A program made the translations under genes and the position numbers. Of a stretch of DNA of 41,618 bases, positions 1 through 7,636 are shown piece by piece (position 1 is the first letter of the stretch; every line of letters starts with the position of its first letter). Origin of the DNA: Candidatus Tayloriibacteriota bacterium (GTDB lineage Bacteria; Patescibacteriota; Minisyncoccia; Phycocordibacterales; CAIRYW01); assembly GCA_029288615.1 (NCBI GenBank), contig JARIGV010000010.1, positions 1-41,618 of the forward strand. The letters run 5' to 3'. The notes beneath the pieces were generated by a model, which searched no databases, was not told where the DNA came from, and worked only from the letters and a program-made list of their open reading frames with translations.

Positions 1-30
1 ATAAAAGATTCTGTAAAGGGGAATGAAGCA

Positions 31-633
31 GTGACATTTTTAGTGGGAGATCCGGGAAGTGTGGTGAAAGCTGCGGTTATCGCAGAAAATTTAAAAAAAG
101 AAAATCCAGAGAGAATTACAGATGTCGTGCTTTTTCAAAATCGAAGGTGGCACGTTGTCGATGCAACAAAGATTCTTTCTATTTTTGATACCGTTATTCG
201 ATTTGAAAAACCGTGTGTCCGCTATTCTGCAAGACCTCAAAAAATTATAGCTGCGATACACATGGCGCGTTATATTAAAAAACTCCCTATAAAAAAAGAT
301 ACGACGATCGTCAGTTTTTCAAATATGATCTTCGAAGAAAATTGTATCCTTTCATACCACAAAAATTCTAGAAAAATATGTCTCATAGAAAACAGATGGT
401 ATGATTTTACCTTCAATGGCGGCTATGAAGCTTTACCAAAAGAAGAATTTAGAGAGACGATAGGACAAAAAGTTTTCAAATATATTTTCGAGCCGCTACT
501 TGGTCTTCAAGCTACGGTCTTTCTCGAGCACAAAGACGGAAAGGTCATCAATTATTTCAGATACAAAAAACCACTCGAAGAAATTTATAACGAGACTTTT
601 GTTCTTATGCCTTTTTCTCAAAAGAACGCTTGA
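31..633 (+). CDS. Hypothetical protein, possibly glycan-related
   Basis: This is an unrecognised 200-residue protein. It starts at a GTG with an AAGGGG purine run about 9 nt upstream. The frame is also open to the window edge, so the true start could lie further upstream. It looks soluble: I see no signal peptide or clear membrane helix. The N-terminus (FLVGDPGSVVKAAVIAENL) resembles the first strand and helix of a Rossmann-type domain, but 200 residues is too short for a complete GT-B enzyme. Its 3' end overlaps the convergent gene at 605 by 29 bp. The neighbours are surface-glycan genes, so a glycan-related role is a guess from context only. Confidence 0.55.
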   Translation: MTFLVGDPGSVVKAAVIAENLKKENPERITDVVLFQNRRWHVVDATKILSIFDTVIRFEKPCVRYSARPQKIIAAIHMARYIKKLPIKKDTTIVSFSNMIFEENCILSYHKNSRKICLIENRWYDFTFNGGYEALPKEEFRETIGQKVFKYIFEPLLGLQATVFLEHKDGKVINYFRYKKPLEEIYNETFVLMPFSQKNA

Positions 634-1714
634 GTGCAATCTTCATGCGAATAAGATAGAATTTCGCCCATCTTAAAGTATCGAGAATAAAATCTTTATA
701 GAAGTTTTCTAGAGCTATAGAAAAACCTTCTGGCTTTTTCCAGTCCTTATCAAAAGGAGTTTTGTAATATTTGTTTGGAACTGATGCGAGAGTGTCTGGA
801 TGATAACGGCGATAATACGGATGTGCCTCAAGAGTCATGTTCATGTATTCAAGAGGTGTTGGTGTGTTGGATTTCCAATCATATCGAGGTGGAACATACC
901 ATGACTCTATTTCTTCTTTAGAATTTACAAATGGTATTTTCGAATCTTCATATTTAAAATGCGCCTCGATCCAATAACCATGTACATGTCTATAAAGAAA
1001 TGCTTTTGGTATGAGGAGTTTATATGTCCAGGCTTTAACGGGAGATTTTTCCATATCGTGCCAGCGTTTTGTGCCAGAAGGCATAGCGTCAAGAATTCTT
1101 TTGAAGAAATTTTTTCGATACATAAGAAAACCCATGATCGGGGGATTCACAAGTTTTTTGTGTATCGTTTCAAGAGTTTTTTTTGCAAGGAGTGGGTTTT
1201 GATAGAAGCGATATTTATCGCCCCATTCGATCATGACATATTCACTGTCATTGTAGAGAACTTTTGCTCTGTCCCAATCGGTATAGTAATCAAAATCCTG
1301 TACATGGCCGTATGCTATTGCATCAGCGTTGAGTGCGCCTGCTTTTTTCAAAGCATTACTGAAAGCGTGTGGCTTTGGATTTATATAAATATGATCCCCT
1401 GGAAAAGGCATTGTCCATTCCGCATCTGTTTCCATGAGATGTGTCATCATGAAATCTTTCCATGAACTTGGTTTTATCGCAGTGACTTTATAGTCTTTGA
1501 AATCGGCATTCCGGAGCGCGTCGTTAAATTCAGTCACATATTCTTCTCCATTCTCAATGTTGAGCCGAATCGGCTCATTTTTTAGATCAGGATTTGAGAG
1601 TATAGCAAAAATGTAATCTCTATAGTCGTGATAGGTATTTTCTTTTCCAACAATAAAAGACTGAGTAACGAGTACTCCTTTTATTTCGTGAGTTTTTTGA
1701 TCTGGGTGATCCAT
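605..1714 (-). CDS. Hypothetical protein in glycan cluster
   Basis: This is a soluble 369-residue protein of no family I recognise. It is rich in Trp, Tyr and His, especially in the middle, with stretches such as MPFPGDHIYINP and HVQDFDYYTDWDR. The acidic DFDYYTDWD patch could be a metal-binding site of a GT-A-like enzyme, but that is speculation. The ATG at 1714 lies inside the preceding gene, a 34-bp overlap with its stop at 1681, so the two are probably translationally coupled. No better start was found: the AAGGAG-like run around 1677-1683 has no ATG, GTG or TTG at a suitable distance. The reading frame is clean over 1.1 kb. Confidence 0.7.
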   Translation of the reverse strand: MDHPDQKTHEIKGVLVTQSFIVGKENTYHDYRDYIFAILSNPDLKNEPIRLNIENGEEYVTEFNDALRNADFKDYKVTAIKPSSWKDFMMTHLMETDAEWTMPFPGDHIYINPKPHAFSNALKKAGALNADAIAYGHVQDFDYYTDWDRAKVLYNDSEYVMIEWGDKYRFYQNPLLAKKTLETIHKKLVNPPIMGFLMYRKNFFKRILDAMPSGTKRWHDMEKSPVKAWTYKLLIPKAFLYRHVHGYWIEAHFKYEDSKIPFVNSKEEIESWYVPPRYDWKSNTPTPLEYMNMTLEAHPYYRRYHPDTLASVPNKYYKTPFDKDWKKPEGFSIALENFYKDFILDTLRWAKFYLIRMKIALKRSFEKKA

Positions 1715-2667
1715 TCTTTTACTGTAGCTAATTCTTTTTTATCAACAACGCCGATCTTTGAGAGTGATGTGTACATTGTAAGGAGATCCTTTGGCTCACC
1801 TGTGAGCTCGCACTTTTCCAAAGCATCAATGACTTTTTGGAATGAAATATACATTTCATATTCGCTCTCGAAGTCTTTCATGAGATTGTGCTCGTTTCGG
1901 ATCTGTCTTGCTGTCGCTTCGTGGAAACCTAGTCTGCCATTCATGGCCCAAATACCATACTGTGCAACGAATGACCGGAGAATGTCCGTGTATCGGAATG
2001 AAACAGTGTGCGGCAAGTATGTGTAGAGAAGTGCTTCGCGGTGCCATAGAGTGTTTTGAGAATTAAATGCGCTGACGATTCCTTTTTGGAGAACTACCGG
2101 TGGGCGTTTTTTGAAATCAATTTCTTTATTAAAAACGAGTCGATGAATCGCATCAACATCAGGATCGCCATTGACGAGTCCTTGCCAGACCATCACTTTC
2201 GAAGCTTCTTTTTTTAAAGAAATTTTTTCTGATTTTGTGATGAGGTTTAATGAATAACCTCTTGGCCATATTTTCTCAGATGTAAAAAGGGAATACACAT
2301 TCGGAAATTTTGGTGCAGTGATAAGATCGTGTTTTTTGTCCGGAGGAAGGACGCCCCATCCTTTTTCTGGAATATTATCGTCATCGGAATCAGCTATAAT
2401 TTCATACCCATTTTTAAGAGCTTCGAGATAACCGATATTTTTTCGCGAATAGTGATTGTAGGGAAGGAGATCTGCTAGTTTTCCGAACAATTTCTTTTGA
2501 GATTCTACATCAAGGTATGATGCGTCGAGTGAATAGCTTTCTGGAGATTTTTTGTCGCCAACGATAATGAGGTTGTAGTCTGGGTTTTTTGCAAAGCGAC
2601 GAAGCGCTTCTGTTTCCTTATTGATGGTCGTAATAACCACGCAGGACTTGGGGTTTTTTTTCGTCAT
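1681..2667 (-). CDS. DUF288/STELLO-like putative glycosyltransferase
   Basis: This 328-residue protein resembles the DUF288 (STELLO) family, known from plants and animals, where plant STELLO proteins are Golgi glycosyltransferase-like factors linked to cellulose synthase. Matching features are a nucleotide-sugar-type start (VVITTINKETEALRRF), VGDKKSP at residues 36-42, the PYNHYSRKNIGYLEALKNG block at 69-87, and the acidic DSDDDN at 93-98, a likely metal/nucleotide site. There is no N-terminal membrane anchor, unlike the plant proteins. The open frame extends further upstream, but ATG 2667 starts the recognisable domain and leaves an 82-bp divergent gap to the methyltransferase. TAGGAT lies 7 nt before this ATG and could be a -10 box. 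A surface-glycan role fits the context. Confidence 0.75.
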   Translation of the reverse strand: MTKKNPKSCVVITTINKETEALRRFAKNPDYNLIIVGDKKSPESYSLDASYLDVESQKKLFGKLADLLPYNHYSRKNIGYLEALKNGYEIIADSDDDNIPEKGWGVLPPDKKHDLITAPKFPNVYSLFTSEKIWPRGYSLNLITKSEKISLKKEASKVMVWQGLVNGDPDVDAIHRLVFNKEIDFKKRPPVVLQKGIVSAFNSQNTLWHREALLYTYLPHTVSFRYTDILRSFVAQYGIWAMNGRLGFHEATARQIRNEHNLMKDFESEYEMYISFQKVIDALEKCELTGEPKDLLTMYTSLSKIGVVDKKELATVKEWITQIKKLTK

Positions 2668-2749
2668 TCCCGATATCCTAGCATAATTGTTAGCTTTATT
2701 GAATATTATTAATCGCCCAGAATTCTGATAGAATATCGTTACAAATTCA

Positions 2750-3502
2750 ATGAATACATTTAAGAAAAACCTACAAAGGCTCATATCTTCGGGATTCGGA
2801 ACGAGTGTTATAAAACGCCATTTTCGAAAGATAAAAGATAGAAAAAATGTAGTTTCACTTCTCCAAAAACGTGCAGGCAATGTGCCGCTTATCACAAATC
2901 GTTTTGAGCTTAAATCTCTTCTTGGAGCCCCGGCCCTTCTTGTAGACCCTGAAGTCATCGCTCTCGGTGAATTTGCTCGCAAAGCAGAAAACGTGATCGT
3001 TGAGATCGGAGCTGCGTACGGAGCATCGTCCCTTGTTTTTCTTGTGAATAAAAAAGAACACACAAAATTGTACTCAATTGATCCTTTTATTGTTGATTCG
3101 ATGGGGCCATTTCAGGCAACAAAAGAAAAGTGTGAGAGAGGAGTAAAAACTGGGCTTGCTGATATTGGACTTTCGACACAGGCAGATCGATGGCATCTTA
3201 TTTCAGACTATAGCTACAATGTTGTAAATAATTTCAAAGAAAAAATTGATGTGATTTTTATTGATGGAGACCACACATATGAAGCTGTGAAAAAAGATTT
3301 CGAAGATTGGTTTCCGCTTGTGAAAAAAGGGGGCTTTATTCTTTTTCATGATTCGCAGAAGACTCCTCAAAGTGATCCAGAAAAATATGAGAAAGGCTGG
3401 CCAGGTCCGACACGACTTGTGAATGAACTTAAAGAAAATAAAAGTCTCGAATATCTTTCTCCAGCAAGCTCGCTTTCTGCTTTCAGAAAAATAAATGACT
3501 AA
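2750..3502 (+). CDS. Class I SAM-dependent methyltransferase
   Basis: This 250-residue enzyme has the Rossmann methyltransferase fold of the Methyltransf_24 type. Motif I is VEIGAAYGAS (84-93), with an acidic residue at strand 2 (D111). The family signature IDGDHTYEAV (171-180) is followed by GGFILFHD (194-201). The first 80 residues form a basic, helical lead-in. The family methylates small molecules or sugars, and the acceptor here is unknown. It sits among glycosyltransferases and its stop overlaps the next ATG by 8 bp, so methylation of a surface glycan is the likely role. ATG 2750 is the first good start. A possible -10 (TAGAAT, 2729-2734) lies 15 nt upstream. Confidence 0.85.
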   Translation: MNTFKKNLQRLISSGFGTSVIKRHFRKIKDRKNVVSLLQKRAGNVPLITNRFELKSLLGAPALLVDPEVIALGEFARKAENVIVEIGAAYGASSLVFLVNKKEHTKLYSIDPFIVDSMGPFQATKEKCERGVKTGLADIGLSTQADRWHLISDYSYNVVNNFKEKIDVIFIDGDHTYEAVKKDFEDWFPLVKKGGFILFHDSQKTPQSDPEKYEKGWPGPTRLVNELKENKSLEYLSPASSLSAFRKIND

Positions 3503-4586
3503 GAGAACGATTCATTTTGTATATACGGTACCGCTCGGACGCGGAATTTTTCGGCGTGGTATCGATAAGGTTTTTAAAATCTTCCATCTGACTCCGCTTC
3601 ATCGCTACGGTATCGATTTTCTTATTCCATGGCAGCATCCGATTCGCGCGCCACACTCTATTTCATATCATCTCCTTAAGGCTCTTAAGCAAAAAGGTAA
3701 AGTAAGGTTTTATAATATGTATGAGAAAGGGAAGATCACTTTGGGACCTCATGATATTTTTATCGGTCAGCCTGCACCGGCAGGAGGATTTTCTTATGAA
3801 GGAAGACCGGACCATGATGATTTTGATTCGATCACATCACAAACACTGCGTGCTTACAAAGGAAGCGTGCACAAAAAAATTTTGATTATGCCATTTGCGA
3901 ATGATCCACTTCTTGTGTCATGGGCGAAAGATTTGGCAGAAAATTACGCTGATAAAATTATTCTTATTGGCGGAGATATTTGGACAAAGAATTGGAAAGA
4001 CACTCCTTTTGGATCAATCGACGAGAAAAAAGTATTTCGAGTTGATATGGGAATTGATATGAAAGATTATCCGCTTGTGAAAAAAAACTTTAATTCAAAA
4101 GGGAAGAGAGGATATCTCTATATTGGACACAATGCTTGGTATAAGAATACGAAAGAGCTTGAAAAAATCGCAGAGAGAATGCCGGGATATCGCTTCACAC
4201 ATATTGGTGGTGCGGAAGTAAAAGGATGGAATAAGCTTGCTAATTTTGCAGCTCTCACACCTGAATTTATGTCATCAATTGCAAAGGATCATGATATTTT
4301 TGTGAACACGAGTACAGCTGATGCACAGGCAACGACAATTCTTGAAGAAATGTGTTTTGGAATGGTTGTGGCTGCAACACCAGAATCTGGATACTCTCAT
4401 GAATCTCTAGTGAAGCTTGATGTTTCCGACACGGATTCCAATGTAAAAACACTACTCTCACTTCAGGAAAAAGATGAGAAAGAACTCTTAGACATTGTTC
4501 ACAAGAATAGAGAGACTGTAAAAGAAAAGCACTCATGGGAAAGTTTCTCTGCGAAGATCGTTCGCTGCCTTGAGGAAAATATGTAA
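3495..4586 (+). CDS. GT-B-fold glycosyltransferase (GT4-like)
   Basis: This 363-residue protein resembles retaining GT-B glycosyltransferases. The C-terminal half has a strand-helix start (GYLYIGHNAWYKNTKELEKI), then a Rossmann series ending in DIFVNTSTADAQATTILEEM followed by GMVVAATPESGY. That is the position of the acidic donor-binding motif of GT4 enzymes, but the exact EX7E spacing is not kept. The N-terminal half (IHFVYTVPLG) is divergent. No membrane segment is visible, so it probably acts on the cytoplasmic side on a lipid-linked or nucleotide-sugar substrate. It overlaps the methyltransferase by 8 bp and precedes another GT-B gene, suggesting one transcript. The sugar specificity cannot be read from sequence. 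Confidence 0.75.
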   Translation: MTKRTIHFVYTVPLGRGIFRRGIDKVFKIFHLTPLHRYGIDFLIPWQHPIRAPHSISYHLLKALKQKGKVRFYNMYEKGKITLGPHDIFIGQPAPAGGFSYEGRPDHDDFDSITSQTLRAYKGSVHKKILIMPFANDPLLVSWAKDLAENYADKIILIGGDIWTKNWKDTPFGSIDEKKVFRVDMGIDMKDYPLVKKNFNSKGKRGYLYIGHNAWYKNTKELEKIAERMPGYRFTHIGGAEVKGWNKLANFAALTPEFMSSIAKDHDIFVNTSTADAQATTILEEMCFGMVVAATPESGYSHESLVKLDVSDTDSNVKTLLSLQEKDEKELLDIVHKNRETVKEKHSWESFSAKIVRCLEENM

Positions 4587-4596
4587 TGTAGAATCT

Positions 4597-5634
4597 ATGA
4601 AAATATCATTTATCTGCCCGTTTGATCTCGAACAATACACAGGCACTCCAAAAAGAACGAAAACGACTATTTCAGTGGCAAAACGCTGTGCTGATATTTC
4701 AGTAACGAGCTCTCTTAAACAAGAGAAATTTTTTCCTTTTTTTAAAAGAGCACTACAAAGTCTTAAACAGGAAAAACCTGACATTATTCATGCTGTGACA
4801 ACACTCGCGATTCCAAGTGCTGTTGTTTTTAAACTATTTTCAAAATGGAAGGTAAAAATAGTTTTTGAAATGCACGGATGGGGTTGGTACGAAGTGAGAA
4901 AAAATCTTATAAAAAAGACAATCTTTTTATTCATAGATTGTGTGGGACTCTGGCTATCGGCTAGGGTGATTGCTATGAGTTATTCAGAGAAAAAATTTCT
5001 TACGCAAAGAGTATGGAATGCAAAAAAAATTATAGTTCTTTGGGGGCCTGTTGAATGTGATGGTGTGTATGTGCCACCGGAAGATAATAAAAACTTTATT
5101 GCAGGTTATCTTGGTAATGGTTCGTGGTGGCAGGGGATTCACTACATCATTGGTGCGGCGAAAATTCTTGCAGAAAAAAGAAAAGATATTTTTTTTACAT
5201 TAGCGGGATTTGATTTTTCAGATCAGGAAAAGTATCCACGATTGCCGAATGTTTCATATCTAGGAAAAATTTCTGAAATATCTGTTGTTCCAACTCTTCA
5301 TGCTGCAGACGTCTTACTTTCGCCTCGACTCAAGGAAAAAGTAAGTGATCTTCAATATCCTCATAAACTTTCTGAATATCTTGCTTCTGGACGCCCTGTG
5401 ATTGTTTCGTCTGCGAGCGACCAACCATTTGTGATTGAAAAAGCAGACTGCGGAGTGGTTGTACACGATATGAATGCGGAAAATCTTGCTCACATAATTC
5501 TGCATATGGCAGATCTTACAAAAGAAGAGAGAGAAAAAATGGGGCAGAATGCCTTTGCCTTCGCAAAGAAAAATTTGAGTAGTGAAACTTTCGAAAAGAA
5601 ATTAAGAGACATCTATTCTAGCGTTCGCTCTTAA
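4597..5634 (+). CDS. Glycosyltransferase family 4 protein
   Basis: This 345-residue GT-B enzyme starts MKISFICPFDLEQYTG and contains DIIHAVTTLAIPSAVV and FEMHGWGW in the acceptor domain. The C-terminal domain has GYLGNGSWWQGIHYIIGAAK and the donor-site region LLSPRLKE followed by PHKLSEYLASGRPVIVSS, which is typical of GT4. The ATG at 4597 is preferred over an in-frame TTG at 4570, which lies inside the upstream gene, because the glycosyltransferase fold begins right after the ATG. Spacing to the upstream stop is 10 nt. The 3' end overlaps the convergent fcl gene by 17 bp. The donor sugar is unknown; GDP-fucose from the adjacent gmd/fcl pair is possible but unproven. Confidence 0.85.
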   Translation: MKISFICPFDLEQYTGTPKRTKTTISVAKRCADISVTSSLKQEKFFPFFKRALQSLKQEKPDIIHAVTTLAIPSAVVFKLFSKWKVKIVFEMHGWGWYEVRKNLIKKTIFLFIDCVGLWLSARVIAMSYSEKKFLTQRVWNAKKIIVLWGPVECDGVYVPPEDNKNFIAGYLGNGSWWQGIHYIIGAAKILAEKRKDIFFTLAGFDFSDQEKYPRLPNVSYLGKISEISVVPTLHAADVLLSPRLKEKVSDLQYPHKLSEYLASGRPVIVSSASDQPFVIEKADCGVVVHDMNAENLAHIILHMADLTKEEREKMGQNAFAFAKKNLSSETFEKKLRDIYSSVRS

Positions 5635-6547
5635 GGTACCACTGATAGGTTTTTTGAAGACCTGTCTCTAGTTTTGTCTTTGGCTTCCAGCCAAGTTTTT
5701 TGATCTTTGAAATATCAAGAAGTTTACGTGGTGTACCGTCTGGCTTTGTTTTGTCCCACACAATTTTCCCTTGGAAGCCAGTTATTTTTTTAACCAAAAT
5801 TCCAAGCTCTTTAATTGTTATGTCGGCGCCAGTGCCGACATTAACTGTGCTTTCACCATCGTATTTTTCCATAAGAAAAACGAGCGCTTCTGCGAGATCG
5901 TCGACATGGAGAAATTCTCGCTTCGGTTTTCCTGAACCCCAGAGTATGACTTCTTTTTTGTTTTCTATTTTTGCTTCGTGGAATTTTCGAAGGAGTGCAG
6001 GTATAACGTGGGAGTTAGTAAGATCAAAATTATCATTTTCTCCGTAGAGGTTTGTTGGCATGGCAGAGATAAAATTGTCGCCGTATTGTTTTTTGAAATA
6101 CTCGCACATTTTAAGGCCTGCGATTTTTGCTAGAGCATAGGCTTCGTTTGTTTTTTCAAGTTCGCCTGTAAGAAGATAGCCTTCTTTGATCGGCTGTTTT
6201 GAAAGCTTTGGATAAATGCATGAGCTTCCAAGAAATAAAAGTTTTTTTGTTTTACATTCATGCGCGGCAGAAATGACATTGTTTTGAATCTCAAGATTCT
6301 CCAGTATGAAATCGGCTGGAAAAGTATTATTTGCGACAATGCCACCAACTTTCGCAGCGGCGAGGAAAACATACTCAGGTTTTTCTTTCGTAAAAAAATT
6401 AAAGACTGCTTTCTTGTCACGAAGATCAAGTTCCTTTCGTGTTCGGAGAAGGAGGTTTTTGTAACCTTTACTCTTTAATGTGCGAACAATTGCGCTCCCA
6501 ACAAGGCCGCCGTGTCCCGCAACAAATATTTTAGAGTTTCTTTTCAT
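5618..6547 (-). CDS. fcl: GDP-L-fucose synthase
   Basis: This 309-residue epimerase/reductase of the SDR superfamily converts GDP-4-keto-6-deoxymannose to GDP-L-fucose with NADPH. Seen here are the nucleotide-binding GHGGLVGS (11-18), the family block [12 protein letters not shown], the catalytic region GSSCIYP (107-113), and YxxxK as YALAK (137-141). [12 protein letters not shown] and [13 protein letters not shown] follow, both typical of this enzyme. The length is close to the roughly 320 of E. coli. It lies directly downstream of gmd with a 17-bp overlap, so the two enzymes are made together and carry out the whole step from GDP-mannose to GDP-fucose. The donor presumably feeds the neighbouring glycosyltransferases. 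Confidence 0.95.
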   Translation of the reverse strand: MKRNSKIFVAGHGGLVGSAIVRTLKSKGYKNLLLRTRKELDLRDKKAVFNFFTKEKPEYVFLAAAKVGGIVANNTFPADFILENLEIQNNVISAAHECKTKKLLFLGSSCIYPKLSKQPIKEGYLLTGELEKTNEAYALAKIAGLKMCEYFKKQYGDNFISAMPTNLYGENDNFDLTNSHVIPALLRKFHEAKIENKKEVILWGSGKPKREFLHVDDLAEALVFLMEKYDGESTVNVGTGADITIKELGILVKKITGFQGKIVWDKTKPDGTPRKLLDISKIKKLGWKPKTKLETGLQKTYQWYLKSER

Positions 6548-7577
6548 TCTTTATTTTATCCCAGTCACTTTCTGTCATGATCTGTACCAATTCTTTGAAG
6601 GATGTTTTCGGTTTCCATCCAAGTGTCTTCTGTGCCTTTGTATAATCACCGATAAGAAGATCAACCTCTGCTGGACGAAAATAACGTGGATCAATTTCAA
6701 TAATGACTATGCCAGTTTTTCTATCGATTCCTTTTTCGTTCACACCTTTTCCTTTCCAGACAATATCGAAACCAAGAATTTTTGCCGATTCCTCAACGAA
6801 TTCTCGAACAGAGTGTGTCTCATTCGTTGCAAGGATAAAGTCATCTGGCGTATCTTGTTGAAGCATCATCCACATACCCTCGACATAGTCTTTCGCGAAG
6901 CCCCAGTCGCGTTTTGCATCAAGGTTTCCAAGATATAGTTTTTTCTCTAGGCCAGCTTTAATGAGAGAGAGACCACGTGTAATTTTTCTTGTAACAAAAG
7001 TTTCGCCTCGGCGAGGAGATTCATGATTAAAAAGAATTCCATTTGCTGCAAAGATGCCGTAGCTTTCTCGATAATTTTTTGTGATCCAATATCCAAAAAC
7101 TTTCGCAACACCATACGGAGAGCGTGGATAGAAAGGTGTCGTTTCTTTTTGCGGTACTTCTTGAACAAGTCCAAACATCTCTGAAGAAGAGGCCTGATAG
7201 AACTTTGTTTTGATTCGTGTGTCACGAATTGCGTCGAGTATTCGGAGTGTGCCAAGCGCGTCGACATCACCTGTGTATTCAGGAAGATCGAAGGAGACGC
7301 GTACATGGCTTTGTGCGCCAAGGTGATAAATTTCGTCGGGAACTATTTTTTCGATAAGACGCGATATGTTGCTTGAGTCTGAAAGATCGCCGTAGTGGAG
7401 ATGGAGTTTGTTGTAGATGTGGTCAATACGATCTGTGTTAAATGTTGAAGATCTGCGAATGATGCCATGTACCTCGTAACCTTTTTTGAGGAGAAATTCA
7501 GCGAGATACGAACCGTCCTGGCCCGTGATGCCCGTAATAAGAGCTTTCTTGGGAGTTTTGCTTTTCGATTTTGCCAT
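6531..7577 (-). CDS. gmd: GDP-mannose 4,6-dehydratase
   Basis: This 348-residue SDR enzyme makes GDP-4-keto-6-deoxymannose, the first step towards GDP-fucose. The NADP-binding GITGQDG lies at 16-22, followed by [20 protein letters not shown], a family hallmark. The active-site region reads SSSEMFG, with YGVAK downstream as the YxxxK pair, then [17 protein letters not shown], also characteristic. ATG 7577 is preceded at exactly 6 nt by a perfect TATAAT on the minus strand, with AAGACA 17 nt further up. The mRNA is therefore predicted to begin at or next to the A of the start codon. It is the first gene of a two-gene operon with fcl. Confidence 0.97.
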   Translation of the reverse strand: MAKSKSKTPKKALITGITGQDGSYLAEFLLKKGYEVHGIIRRSSTFNTDRIDHIYNKLHLHYGDLSDSSNISRLIEKIVPDEIYHLGAQSHVRVSFDLPEYTGDVDALGTLRILDAIRDTRIKTKFYQASSSEMFGLVQEVPQKETTPFYPRSPYGVAKVFGYWITKNYRESYGIFAANGILFNHESPRRGETFVTRKITRGLSLIKAGLEKKLYLGNLDAKRDWGFAKDYVEGMWMMLQQDTPDDFILATNETHSVREFVEESAKILGFDIVWKGKGVNEKGIDRKTGIVIIEIDPRYFRPAEVDLLIGDYTKAQKTLGWKPKTSFKELVQIMTESDWDKIKNEKKL

Positions 7578-7583
7578 GCGGGG

Positions 7584-7612
7584 ATTATAGCAGGCAGCTC
7601 TTCCTTTGTCTT
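7584..7612 (-). promoter_or_regulatory. gmd promoter, leaderless architecture
   Basis: On the minus strand AAGACA (7607-7612), a 17-nt spacer and TATAAT (7584-7589) are followed by 6 nt and the gmd ATG. The -10 is a perfect sigma-70 hexamer. Its distance predicts transcription starting on the start codon. Confidence 0.7.
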
Positions 7613-7636
7613 CCTTTCTGGTATAGCATGTATCTC

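Noticed and set aside
959-1465. 168-codon plus-strand ORF opposite the hypothetical gene at 605-1714
   Set aside because: It is a shadow of the minus-strand gene, rich in Cys, Phe and Ile without domain features, and has no start signals.
2668-3063. N-terminal extension of the DUF288 ORF
   Set aside because: It runs antisense through the methyltransferase gene, has odd Arg/Ser-rich composition, and homology begins only after ATG 2667.
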